Assembly (NCBI GenBank): GCA_036927565.1
Contig: JAYESD010000002.1
Location: forward strand, 139,259,167-139,323,166
Source of the DNA: Tuctoria greenei
Taxonomy: Eukaryota; Streptophyta; Magnoliopsida; Poales; Poaceae
DNA: 64,000 bases
Direction of reading: 5' to 3'
Positions within the stretch are counted from its first letter, which is position 1. Each line of letters starts with the position of its first letter. The notes under the pieces are model-generated. The model saw nothing but the letters and a program-made list of their open reading frames with translations, searched no databases and had not been told where the DNA came from. Shown piece by piece: positions 1-10,629 of this stretch. The translations under genes were made by a program, and so were the position numbers.

Positions 1-404
1 TACTACTCCTAGCACATATATGGAATCCACAATCAAACAAGAAATGATTCATCCACGTATATGAACAATAGAAGACTAAATATAACATCTTTGTTAAGAG
101 CAAAGTAACAAATACAAATAGGAATATAAGAGCCATACCTTTCTCAATTAGGAATTGGGAAGAGACTCCTTCTACTCTTATCCTACTTGGACTAAGGACT
201 AGAGACTCTCCTCTCTCTAGCCTACACTCCTGTAAACCTATGGAGAATAGTGTATACAACGGAAGAATACTCAAGTGGTGTGTGTGTGTGAAGTGGGGGT
301 AGGCGGTCCTATTTGTAGGTGGAGAAGGGTCGGTTCCTGCCACCAAAAGTGCGCGAATCAGTCTTCATCGTGATTAGGGCACCACAAGGGGTCAACAAGT
401 GGAA
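1..404 (-). repeat. Athila-like LTR, minus strand, left fragment
   Basis: Read on the minus strand, this matches the middle of the LTR seen at 24423-25278, 44818-46338 and 50015-51644. It shares the block ending in GATTGTGGA (plus positions 22-54). CRM-1 splits it from its other part at 7954-8335, with TGGAA duplicated at the break (400-404 and 7949-7953). It runs off the left edge, so the LTR 3' end is not seen. Confidence 0.8.
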
Positions 405-1266
405 TGATGAGGACATTACAACAGCGGCGACGCACAGTGAGCTGCAAGGACCAATCACAAGAGCATGATCACAGTTTATAAATCAGAAGGTGAACTCGTT
501 CCTAACTTCCTTTGCATGTGAGTTAGAGAATAGATTGTATGTGATGATTTAATTGTTATTAGGAACAATGGAGAAGATCAACAAATGAAGGGAAGAGGCT
601 TTGGTAATGTGGAGAACCTGCTGGGACGTCCACAAGTTGATGGAATCAGTTTACAACTTGGACTTGAGTTCATCTCGGAGTCTAGGAGCAGTCCACCTTA
701 AAATGGACGCCCAGGATGCATACAAACTCTGTTTTCAACGTTCCACATATGCACGGAAAGAGGAGAAGATAAAATTTCCAATGGATCTGTTCCCACCTCA
801 AAATTCTTCAGGAGTCATTAGGAATTGTCAAAACAATTCGAGTCCAGATTTCTATTCGGTGCTGCGCCACCAAATCGGGCCTTTGGGCCTTGTATACCGT
901 ATGGGTCCATTAGGGACGCGTCTAAGCATGTTTTGGCCGAACCCTAGCCTTTAAATACTGCAGCCGCCGGTCATATTCAGTGGGTTTTTCTTTGGTAAAT
1001 AATATCGCCATTCTACGGTTTGTGAGACCCCAACTTCACAATTTCAGATCGTGTCTTCGACGTTCTTGCTTGTGTTCTCGGTTGCACTTGCAGGGATTAG
1101 CCTTCTTGCCGAGGTCAAGCGTGTGGAGCACGGTTGATAACCAACATAGCAGTGGTGTAGTGATTGCAGGGATACTCGAACTGCTCGAGTGCCGCGGATC
1201 ATCAACGTCGAGTTCTCCACCCTAATCGACTTACCTTTCGGAAGATCGGGCCTAAACTACTCATCA
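405..1266 (+). repeat. CRM-1 5' LTR
   Basis: The 862-bp partner of 7087-7948. It starts TGATGAGGAC and ends ACTCATCA. It still carries the region that in the 3' LTR encodes the polyprotein C-terminus, but with frame breaks. The sequence CCTTTAAATACTGCAG near 950 is a TATA-like candidate for the promoter, also present in the other CRM LTRs. Confidence 0.92.
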
Positions 1267-1283
1267 ATTGGTATCCGATTTCC
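1267..1283 (+). other. CRM-1 primer-binding site (degenerate)
   Basis: ATTGGTATCCGATTTCC follows the LTR. TGGTATC matches the start of the initiator-Met tRNA primer site (TGGTATCAGAGC); the rest is decayed. CRM-2 has TTGGTATCATATTTCC at the equivalent place. Confidence 0.6.
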
Positions 1284-2520
1284 AGGTTGCCCGTGAGGTA
1301 TCTTTTTTTCCTTCCATTAGATCATTTTGTTTCGTATCTAGAGTCCACAGAAAACCCGCAAAAAAATTAAATCATTTTTACCGCTTCCTAAACTATAGTG
1401 CCCGCAGTTTTGTTTTTCAGTTTGCATTGTTGAGTTTGCATTCGTGTGGTTGAGTCTTGTTGTTGGTTTAGCTTTGTGTTTTGGGTCCTAGTGATCGTGT
1501 TTTGTCCTTGTTTTCTTGCTGTTCGATACCTATTCCACAATCCCTAAACAACAAACCGATCCACCACGTTCATCGGTTTGCCGTAGCTAGCCACCTTGCG
1601 TGAAGTCCCGCATCGTCAACCCTAGATTAGGTGACAAACCTTTGTGCCACTCATCCTTGAATCATCACACATCACCCCATTAGTTGCTATGCAAATTCTC
1701 GATCATTTTCATATCTGATTGCGAGTTCTATTCTCAAACCAAGTTGGAATCAACATCCAAAAACCGTAACTCGGACAACCTACCTTAAAACGGCCATAAC
1801 TTTCGCATACGAACTTGAAATCAGGCAATTTTTTTTTTCAAATTGATCTACGCGAAATTTTGCATCTGGTTTTCTGCAGCTTTGCTGCGTTCGGCGGAAA
1901 TTAGATTGCCCAAATTCCCCTCCGAAGATAGGCTATCCGGCCTCCAAAGTTTCAACATGAATTTTAAAGAATATTCTTGATTTTCTATAGGCCGCATATT
2001 ACATTTAATTGAGCTGCAAATTTGTGTGCTTCATATTTCTGTGCTACTGAGTAAAGAAAAATATCAAAAAAATATTTAAAAAATAGTGAATAGCACGCAT
2101 ATTAAAGCAATTGGCCTATACTACGTGTGCTGTGATTGTAGGTTATATCAATCTGTCTTACTTTTGCCTTGCTACTTCCTTGTGTTGTGCTAGGCCCTAG
2201 AGTACTTGGTTGACCAGCAACAGTTTCCTACATTGAATACTTATTCAACTTTGTTACCTGTTAATGATTTTCTGCTTATTGGCCACCATATTGTGCAATC
2301 AGAGCTCCACCTTTCTCCTGAGCATAACCGGTACCTTTGCAATCACCCCACGCTTCATTGGTTCATCTCACCGTCAACACCACCTGCTGTATCAGTAAGA
2401 ACACTTGTATGAGCATGGTAATATGCTTGAGCGAGAGAGATTGTTTTCTTCCACCTTTCACATTGTCACTGTAGTTGATAGGGATAACATATTTTTGTTG
2501 TCTTTTGTTTTCTACTAACA
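1284..2520 (+). other. CRM-1 untranslated leader
   Basis: A 1.2-kb stretch between primer site and gag with no credible coding. It is homologous to the CRM-2 leader (17199-18436), which argues for a conserved long leader rather than an insertion. Confidence 0.7.
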
Positions 2521-3640
2521 ATGGCAGGAGAAGACAATGATGATGAATGTGTTCAACATGCTGAGTTACATGATAATATGAAGACCATGACATATATGTT
2601 CGCCAAATACAACGCATCAACGGATGGATCATTGTGCGAACTTGACTTGCCAACTTGATGACCTTGCTCTTCGGATGAATACTTTTGAGGCTCTGTTGCC
2701 TCTCACTGGAGAACATGAAGACAATGCTTATGATGATATGGAAGATTACAACAATCAACCAACACTACCACTTTATCGTCGAGATATTAGAGGTAATAAT
2801 CATCATAATAATTATAATCGTCCTCCTGATGATCCTTTTACTAAAGTGAAATTTACCATACCCTCTTTTTCGGTTGCTTACGATGTTGAGGCTTATCTTG
2901 ATTGGGAGATGGCAGTAGAGCAAAAATTTAATGCCCATCTTGTTCCTGAACAACATAGAGTTCGTCAAGCCACTAGTGAGTTTAAGGACTTTGCTATCAT
3001 ATGGTGGAATGAACTTGTTAAAAATAGAACCGATCCTCCAACATGGGATAGATTAAAGGAAGCTATGCGCGTTCGATTTGTTCCTCCATCTTTTCAGCGG
3101 GACCTTCGCAAAAATTGCAGCACTTAGACCAAGGTAACATGTCCGTAGAGGAGTATTATCAAGAGCTACAAAAGGGTATGCTGCGTTGTGTGGTAGTAGA
3201 GGACTTGGATGATAAATAGCTCGTTTTTATGGGGGGTTGAGGCGTGAAATTCAGGACATTGTTGATTACAAGGAATGTGATACTGTTAACAGATTGTTTC
3301 AGCTTGCTATGTTGGCAGAAAAAGAATTGCAGGGCCGACAACAACAGCAACAATGCACGAGGAGCAACTTCATGTCGCGTTCGACATCTACACCATCCAA
3401 AACAGCACCATATTCGACCCCCCATGCAGCGACTACACCATCCAGTGGCGGCCAATGAACTAAACCTGCTGCTCACCTTCTCGCGTGCCAGAGGGCAGCA
3501 ATGCGACATCATTTAAGCCTTCATTGTCCACTACTTCTATGAGTCGTACTTCCGACATTAAATGTCACCGCTGTTAAGGACTTGGTCATATGATGAGAGA
3601 TTGCCCGAGCAAACGAGCATATATAGCATGCGACGATGGT
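2521..3640 (+). pseudogene. CRM-1 gag (broken)
   Basis: Encodes the capsid/nucleocapsid protein that would package element RNA. The start is ATG at 2521 (MAGEDNDDE), matching MAEEDNDDE in CRM-2. The gag core follows in another frame from 2624 (LDWEMAVEQKF, IIWWNEL, FVPPSFQRDLRK), and a third piece from 3237 (RREIQDIVDYKE, LFQLAMLAEKELQGRQ). A one-base insertion near 2605, by comparison with CRM-2, causes the first shift; a stop follows at 3127. The zinc knuckle near 3560-3603 reads CHRC, stop, GLGHMMRDC, so the CCHC box is kept except for a TAA where CRM-2 has CAA (Gln). Confidence 0.85.
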
Positions 3641-4500
3641 GGGTATGATACTACTTCGGATGTTAAAGATGAATATTCTCTTGCTACTGACTTTACAGAT
3701 CCAAATGACGAACACACAGAAGAAGAGGTACTTGGTACAGCGGTGATGGAGAACTATAGGAGCATCATTGTGAAGCGTGCCTTGATCTCCAAAGTGGAGG
3801 CTGACGACAAGCTACAGCGGCACAACCTCTTCCACATGTTTCTCATCGTTAAGGACTGCCGTGTACACACTATAATTGACGGAGGTAGCTGCAATAACTT
3901 GGTGAACACGGACGTCGTCATGAAACATGGTTTGACAGCAAGAGCACACTCTCATCCAAACCACATTCAATGGTTCAACAACAGCGGTAAGGTTGGGGTA
4001 ACACAAACAGCGAGAATACATTTTTCAATTGGTTCTTACCATGATTTAGCTGATTTTGATGTTGTGCCTATGTATGCTTGTTCTCTTTTATTGGGTCGTC
4101 CTTGGGTATTTGATACAAATGCTATTCATCATAGTAGAACTAATAAATATACTCTCATGCATAATGGAAAGAAAATCGCTTTGCTCCCATGACTCCTGTT
4201 GAAATTGTGCATTTTGAGAAGAGTAAAATTCGTGATGGCAAAGCAACAAAACTAGAATCTGAAAAACAACAAGTCATTAAGTCAAAATCACCATCGTTGC
4301 TTGCAACTAAATCTGACCTTGCTGATTTATTCGATGCTAAGGGGATGTGCTATGCTTTAGTAAGCAAAGAAGCCATGTTTTCACTTCATGAATTGTCTAT
4401 TGCATTGCCGCTGCTGTTGCTAACCTTTTGCAAGAGTTTGAGGATGTGTTTCCCTTCGAGATACCCGCTGGTCTACCACCCATGAGAGACAAAACACAAG
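3641..4500 (+). pseudogene. CRM-1 protease and spacer (broken)
   Basis: Retropepsin-type aspartic protease that would cleave the polyprotein. The frame 3590-4192 contains VHTIIDGGSCNNLV, the active-site loop in the DGGS form used by this clade, and the downstream LLLGRPWVFD. One C is missing near 4185 relative to CRM-2, shifting MTPVEIVHFEKSK (4189 on) out of frame. Another shift near 4405 breaks the linker to RT. Confidence 0.85.
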
Positions 4501-5803
4501 ATCGATTTGACTCCAGGAGCAAGCTTGCCAAATCGTGCAGCATACAGGGCGAATCCAGAGGAAACTAAGGAAATTCAGCGACAAGTCCAAGATATTTTGG
4601 ACCGCGGGTACATTCGTGAAAGCCTTAGCCCTTGTCCCATTCCTGTTTTTTTTTTGTTCATAAGAAATATGGTAGTTGGCGCATGTGTGTTGATTGTCGA
4701 GCGATTAATAACATCACTATTCGACATCATTATCCTCTTCCTCGCTTAGATGACATGCTTGATGAATTGAGTGGTGCTATCATCTTCACAAAAATTGACT
4801 TGCGCAGTAGTTACCACCAGATTAGAATGCCACTAGTTGATGAATGGAAAACTGCATTTAAAACCAAGTTTGGATTTTATGAGTGGTTAGTCATGCCTTT
4901 TGGTTTAACTAATGCACCCAGCACCTTTATGCGATTAATGAACGAGGTTTTATGTGCTTTCATTGGACAATTTGTAGTTGTTTACTTCGATGATATCCTC
5001 ATTTACAGGAAGTCATATGATGAACATCTTGATCATTTACGTGCTATTTTTACTGTTTTGAGAGATGCACGTTTTTTTGGTAACCTCGAAAAGTGCATCT
5101 TTTGCACCAATCGATTCTCGTTTCTTGGCTATGTCCTTTCCTCGCAGGGAATTTATATGGATGAGGCAAAAGTTGAAGCGATCACTAGCTGGCCAGCCTC
5201 AACAACCATCACACAGGTTCCTAGTTTTCTTGGTCTTGCAGGTTTATTGCCATTTTGTGCGGGATTTCAGCACCATTTTAGCACCTCTACATGAGCTAAC
5301 AAAGAAGGGAGTGCCGTTTCGATGGGCCCGACAGCAGCAACAAGCTTTTGATGCTCTCAAATCGAAGCTTACACAAGCACCATTGCTACAACTTCCTGAT
5401 TTTGACAAGACCTTTGAGCTAGAATGTGATGCAAGCGGTATTGGTATTGGAGGCGTTCTCATACAAGGAGGTAAACCCGTTGCTTTCTTTAGTGAAAAAC
5501 TTCATGGTCCTTCTCTGAATTATTCTACTTGTATGCCTTAGTGCGATTATTACAAACTTGTATGCGATCATAAGGAATTGTATGCCTTAGTGCGATTATT
5601 ACAAACTTGGCAACATTATCTTTGGTTCTAAGGGGTTTGTCATACATTCCGATCATGAATCATTGAAGTAACTTAAGTGTCAAACCAATCTAAATAAACG
5701 ACATGCTAAATGGAAGCAGTTCATAGAGTCATTTCCATACATCACTAAGCATAAGAAAGGGAAGGAAAATGTCATTGCCGATGCATTATCTAGAAGTTAT
5801 ACC
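4501..5803 (+). pseudogene. CRM-1 reverse transcriptase and RNase H (broken)
   Basis: RT core motifs are visible across frames: GYIRESLSPCP (from about 4600), a shift in a T run near 4650, then FTKIDLRSSYHQIRMP, LVMPFGLTNAPSTF and the catalytic VVVYFDDILIY (about 4975). Another shift near 5245 leads to the RNase H part, FELECDASGIGIGG and VAFFSEKLHGPSLNYST. There a 31-bp segment (5530-5560) is repeated at 5579-5609, a duplication of about 49 bp absent from CRM-2, which destroys the frame. The closest lineage by motif is CRM; the copy is certainly inactive. Confidence 0.88.
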
Positions 5804-7384
5804 ATGCTGTCCCAACTTGATCATAAAATCTTTGGTTTGGAAACAATAAAAGAATTATATCCTACTGATTTGGACTTCAAAGATGCTTTTGAAAATTGTA
5901 GAGAAGGAAGAATGTGGAATAAATATGTGCTGCGAGAGGGTCTCCTCTATCATGCTAACAAGCTATGCATTCCAGCTAGCTCCATTCGTCTACTACTTTT
6001 GCAGGAAGCACATGGAGGAGGTTTGATGGAACATTTTTGAGTGAAGAAAACTGAAGACGTGCTGTCCACACACTTCTTTTGGCCGAAGATGTGGCGTGAT
6101 GTCGAGCGCTACATGTCATGATGCACTACTTGCAATAAAGCTAAGTCTCGCCTTAACCCACGTGGTCCTTATATGCCTCTTCCTGTTCCTAGTTTTCCTT
6201 AGGAGGATATTTCTATAGACTTTGTTTTGGGATTGCCTAGGACTAAGAGGTGGAGGGATAATATATTTGTAGTTGTCAATCGTTTCTCAAAAATGGCACA
6301 TTTTATACCTTGTCATAAGAATGATAATGCCTCACACATTGCTGATTTATTTATGACGAAAATTGCTCATTTACATGGTGTGTCAAATACCATTGTTTCT
6401 TATCGTGATGCAAAATTTTTAAGTCATTTTTGGAGAACTTTGTGGTATAAATTGAGAACCAAGTTGCTGTTTTCAACTACATATCACCCACAACCGGATG
6501 GACAAACCGAGGTAGTTAATCTTACTTTTTCCACTAAGTTGCGGGCTGTCTTGAAAACAAAATTGAAGTTGTGGGAGGAGTGTTTACCACATATAGAATT
6601 TGTTTACAACAGATCCATTCACTCCACGACAAAGGTAAGTCCATTTCAGGTGGTGTATGGTTTTAATCCTTGTGCTCCTATTGATTTACTACCTTTGCCT
6701 ACTTCTGTATCTATAAGTTTGGATTCTATACAAAGATCTGAATTAATTCTTAAGATGCATGAAATTATAGAGAAAAATATTGAAAAGATGAATGAGAAGT
6801 ATAGAATTGTAGGTAGTAAAGGTAGAAAAGAAGTAAAACTTGAACCGGGTGATTTGGTGTGGTTACATTTGATAAAATAGTGATTCCCTGACTTGAGAAA
6901 ATAAAAACTTATGCCACGAGCTACTGGTCCTTTTAAGATTGTTGAAAAGATTAATGATAATGCATATAAGCTTGAGTTGCCTCCCGATTTCGGGGTTAGT
7001 CCCACATTTATCATTTCAGATTTGCGACCGTACTTGGGAGAAGATGAACATGAGTCGAGGACGACTCCAATTCAAGAGGGGGAGGATGATAAGGACATCA
7101 CAACAGCGGAGACACACATTGAACTGCAAGGACCAATGACAAGAGCACGAGCACGGTTAATAAATCAGCAGGTGAACTCGTTCCTAACTTCCTTTGCATG
7201 TGAGTTTGAGAATAGATTGCTATGTGATGATTTAATTGTTATTAGGAACAATGTAGAAAATCAACAAATAAAGGGAAGAGGCCTTGGGAACGTGGATAAC
7301 CTGCTGGGACGTCCACGAGTTGATGGAACCAGTTTACAACTCGGACTTGAGTTCAGCTCGGAGTCCAGAAGCAGTCCACCTTAA
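5804..7384 (+). pseudogene. CRM-1 integrase and LTR-encoded C-terminus (broken)
   Basis: Integrase would insert the cDNA into the genome. The N-terminal zinc region is seen as EAHGGGLMEHF, stop, VKKTEDVL then CTTCNKAKSRLNP with a TGA before it. In the core the first Asp is present (SIDFVLGLPRTK, about 6210) and the Glu is present (DGQTEVVN). The second Asp of the usual S-D-R-D-x-K-F is replaced: SYRDAKF, Asp to Tyr, near 6405. A stop at 6880 separates the C-terminal part 6911-7384. This part crosses the PPT into the 3' LTR and ends ESRSSPP 298 bp inside it. LTR-overlapping C-termini are typical of the CRM clade. Confidence 0.87.
7074..7086 (+). other. CRM-1 polypurine tract
   Basis: AAGAGGGGGAGGA lies directly before the 3' LTR and would prime plus-strand synthesis. 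The same tract is at 12693-12706 (minus) in CRM-2. It also lies within the coding frame. Confidence 0.75.
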
Positions 7385-7948
7385 AACGTACACACATGAT
7401 GCATACGGACTCTGTTTTCGACGTTCCACATATGCACTGAAAGAGGAGAAGATAATATTTCCCATGGATCTGGTCCCACCTCAAAATTGCTCCTGAGTCA
7501 TTGGGAATCAACGAAACAAATTGAGTCCAGATTTTTGTCCGGTACTGCGCCACCGAATCGGGCCTTTGGGCCTTGTATCCCGTATGAGTTAATTAGGGAC
7601 GCATCTAAGCGTGTTTTGGCTGGACCCTAGCCTTTAAATACTCCATCCGCTGGTAATATTCAGTGGGTTTTGCTTAGATCAATAATATCACCGTTCTACG
7701 GTTTGTGAGACCCCAAATTCGCGATTTCGGATCATGTCTTCAACGTTCTTTCTTGTGTTCTTGGTGGCACTAGCAGGGTTAGCCATTTTGGCGAGGTTAA
7801 GCGTGTGCAACACGGTTGATAAAAGCCGGAGCAGTGGTGTACTGATTGCAGGGGTACTCGAACTGCTCGAGTGCCACAGAACATCAACGTCGAGTTCACC
7901 ATCCCAATCGACTTACCATTCGGAAGATCGGGCCTAAACTACTCATCA
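7087..7948 (+). repeat. CRM-1 3' LTR
   Basis: The 862-bp partner of 405-1266, starting TGATAAGGAC and ending ACTCATCA. Its first 298 bp are coding. Target duplication TGGAA follows at 7949-7953. Confidence 0.93.
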
Positions 7949-7953
7949 TGGAA

Positions 7954-8335
7954 GCTGACCGAGTTTGGTGCCAGGAAGGGGTCGACCGAATAGAAACTTG
8001 GACCAAGTCCAGTGTGCTTCCTCGAGGTGACTTCCAAGTGGGTCCCATTGACTGATATGGTTGATACACTGTTGGATTGCCTCAGATACTTCTGTTTGTG
8101 GGCCGTTTGATCCATGTGGTGCCACATGTCATCGCTTGATTGGTTGAGATGGTATTTTATAGAATTGATCACCCTCTTTTACCTCATTTGCTACAATAAT
8201 TCCCTGCACACACTATTTCTCCAAGGACAAGTGCAAATAGGTCAAATATAAAGGTGATGTGTGCAAGAAATGACAATTCCTTCACATAATTGAGTTATAT
8301 TGATAGGTGAAATTGGTATATAACAATCGTCAACA
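7954..8335 (-). repeat. Athila-like LTR, minus strand, start fragment
   Basis: The LTR 5' end on the minus strand: it begins TGTTGACGATTG at 8335, followed by TTATATACC, as in the copies at 24423 and 44818. No polypurine tract lies just outside 8335, unlike at 51645 (ATH-2). This LTR is therefore more likely a 5' LTR or a solo LTR than a 3' LTR. It continues at 404-1 past CRM-1. Confidence 0.82.
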
Positions 8336-9227
8336 GTGTTGCAGGAAAAGTTTTCAATGCCTATTCACCCCCCACTAGGCCACATTCAGTCACTGGCGAC
8401 GGAGGCAAGGCAGTAGACACTAGGGTGCCCGCCCTACATATGTCGACCCCTAGTTAGAGATGGCATGGAGAACTATGTTGTGGTAAATGTTCGTACACTG
8501 GTGCCTCGTCTTCCAATCGTGTGAGCGGTGGATCTGCTCAGATCTAAGGATGGTAGGTTGCCAGTCGGTAGCGGTTCTACGCTGGCAATTGGTGCCTCAT
8601 CATCCAGACCGCATTTACGGTCAGTGTGTTCGAGATTGGGAGAGACGGACCGACCGTCTGTCATGTATTGGCACTTGGAGCTTCGTGTACCAAATTGTGT
8701 GAGCAGTTGTTTGCTGCACACAAAGTGGTGCTGGGGCGCTGACGCCAGTGCCCGTCTCATTGGCACTTGATGGGGATGGAGTCTGGGCTTGACGGTGTAG
8801 TCAAGAGGCCCATGCCGGCATCAGGCTTGTTGGAGCTTGGAGATGAGCTTTAGGATGGGGACGTAGGATAGGATGCCCATGCATGAATCTGGTCCGTCGA
8901 CGCATGGACATTCTATTGAGGCAAGGATGAATGGGCACACGTGGTAGTCCCCCTACCTGCCAACGAGTACTGTATGTACCAGACGTTCTACCTCGAGGCA
9001 GCCTAGAAGCTAGGACAAAAGATGTATGCTTGTTCGAGCAAGGTGCCCTAGGACCTGTTTGGGGATCGCTTCTTCTTATTATTAATGCTGGGGGAGTACA
9101 TGTATGAGGAGAAGCACTAATGCTCTAGAAGAGTGGGTGAAATCACTCTAGTTGGTTGACGGGGTACGGAACCCCGGCTATTAGTAGGCCTTAACAAACC
9201 GAGTCTCGCAAAGGACAAGCTAGCAGA
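8336..9227. other. Unassigned sequence
   Basis: About 0.9 kb with only short chance ORFs on both strands. The first 40 bases (AGTTTTCAATGCCTATTCAC, then a C run) resemble the end or flank of copia-type LTRs, but I cannot support an element call. It ends at the CACTA terminus. Confidence 0.4.
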
Positions 9228-9485
9228 CACTACAGGAAACGCTATCACTTACGTCGGCCAACTTTATTTACATCGGTCGGCCGACGTAAGTTAACTAACT
9301 TACGTAGGCAGCCGACGTGATTTAGAATACCGACAACAATAAATGTATACTTACGTCAGCCTGGACAACTAGCCGACGTGAATAAAGATGCCGACGTGAG
9401 TAAGGATTAACTTACGTCGGTTGGAAGACTGGCCAACGTTAGTTACATAGGCCGACGTCATTTAACTATTTAGCCGATGTAAGAT
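9228..9485 (+). repeat. CACTA left subterminal repeat array
   Basis: About a dozen copies of ACGTCGG or its complement, some as ACGTCAG, ACATCGG or ACGTAGG, often as CTTACGTCGG...CCGACGTAAG pairs with 6-20 bases between. These are the expected cis sites for transposase binding and are needed for excision. Confidence 0.85.
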
Positions 9486-9499
9486 AAGTATTTTAACCT

Positions 9500-10012
9500 A
9501 CCCTGCACGCCTTCTCTTTTCCCTTTCTTACCCGCGCGCGCCGCTTTGCCAACCCGTCGCCGCCGCTTTGCCAACTCGGTGCCGCCGCTTTGCCAATCGT
9601 CGCCGCCGCTGCCGCTTCGCCTACCGTCGCCGCCGCCGCCGTCCGACGCCGCCACTGCATCGCCGCCGCCAGGTATGCTCCTCCCCTCCCCTCCTCCCCT
9701 CCCCTCCTCCCCTCCCTGACCACCAGCATGGCCCCCCGCCCCCTCCTCGAGCGCCGCCCTGCCCTCCCCAGCCGACGACCGCCGTCCAACCCTCCCACCT
9801 CCCCCTCCCCCTCCACCTCCCCTCCCCCTCCCCTCCACGGCCGTGCGCCGCCCCCCCTTCCCCTCCCCTCCCCCAGCCCCCTCCCCCCTCCACTTCCCCT
9901 CCCCGCCCCCGACCCCCTCACCCTACCCTCCCCCACCCTCACCCTACTCCCTTCCTCCCCCCACCCTCACCCTGCTCCCCTCCCCCCCCCCCCCCCAATT
10001 GAAAGACACCGG
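9500..10012 (+). other. GC-rich, C-rich segment inside the CACTA element
   Basis: It starts with CGCCGCCGCC-type sequence, then long CCCCTCCCC runs and a 15-C tract at 9982-9996. Long ORFs exist on both strands (Pro-rich on plus, Gly-rich on minus) because stops are rare in such sequence. GT donor-like sites follow CGCCAG (about 9671) and GAGCAG (about 10017). It may be a captured GC-rich first exon or 5' UTR; no protein family is recognisable. Confidence 0.5.
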
Positions 10013-10426
10013 AGCAGGTGATAAACTCTCTCTTTAATATTGTTGTATCCATTTTAGTATTTTACATAGAGAGATAAGGAGGTAGAACATAGAGGTAGAT
10101 CTTGATGACTTGTCAGATATTTATTCCTATAGTGGTGAGGAAGTTAAGTGTATCTAATCAAGCTTTAGTAGTTTTTGACCATGGCAGAAATGATTAGTAT
10201 ATAGTTAATAAGTTGTCAATGCTTCCATATAACAAAGGGCTAGTGGTTCATAAGCTTGACCTGTTACCTAAAGTCTCCGATACCTGCTAGTTTGCTATTT
10301 ATATATGCAACATTACTTCATTTGAAACTACAGCATGCTTCCTTCTTTTGTCACTAATGTTCTTGGCCTCTTATGTTATCACTGAGTTGACATTGATGCT
10401 TACTAGTGATTATGTTTCTTTTGCAG

Positions 10427-10600
10427 GGTTCGGGAACGCGCCGAGAAGATCCCAGAGCCAGTGGAGGGGCTAGCTTGTAGACCGGTGGATGTTTTGTTGT
10501 TTTTGATGTTTTGGAACTTAATTTGCAACTGTTTTGCATTCTGTATATTGTTCTGTATATCTGTATACTATTCTGTGTTCTTGCCATCGAGCGAGGTAGT
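10427..10600 (+). other. Possible 3' exon inside the CACTA element
   Basis: TTTCTTTTGCAG (ending 10426) is a good plant 3' splice site, followed by GGTTCGGGAACGCGCCGAG and a short G-rich exon-like stretch, then an AT-rich tail with TTCTGTATAT repeats. With the donor near 10017 this gives an intron of about 410 bp. The spliced product would be short and unrecognised. This is inference from splice signals and composition. Confidence 0.35.
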
Positions 10601-10629
10601 CAGTTTCTATTTTTTAAAAAAAATCAAAA

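Larger units (their letters stand above)
405..7948 (+). mobile_element. CRM-1: complete CRM-like Ty3-gypsy retrotransposon
   Basis: A full-length, inactive chromovirus-type LTR retrotransposon of 7,544 bp. It has two 862-bp LTRs (405-1266 and 7087-7948) beginning TGAT and ending ATCA, flanked by a perfect 5-bp target duplication TGGAA (400-404, 7949-7953). Order is LTR, degenerate Met-type primer site, leader, gag, protease, RT, RNase H, integrase, polypurine tract, LTR. The coding region runs about 300 bp into the 3' LTR and contains GPMTRARARLINQQ, a trait of the CRM (centromeric retrotransposon) clade. Reading frames carry many shifts and stops. The two LTRs differ at about one base in ten by eye in the first 140 bp, so the insertion is old. 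It lies inside the Athila-like LTR (1-404, 7954-8335). The clade assignment is family knowledge plus inference; the element boundaries are direct. Confidence 0.93.

Noticed and set aside
8336..9227. A copia LTR
   Set aside because: Only a short motif near its start resembles copia flanks; no LTR partner, primer site or copia coding is present.
9568..10021. Long Pro-rich (plus) and Gly-rich (minus) ORFs in the CACTA element
   Set aside because: They overlap in several frames of a C-rich low-complexity stretch where stops are rare. No domain is seen.
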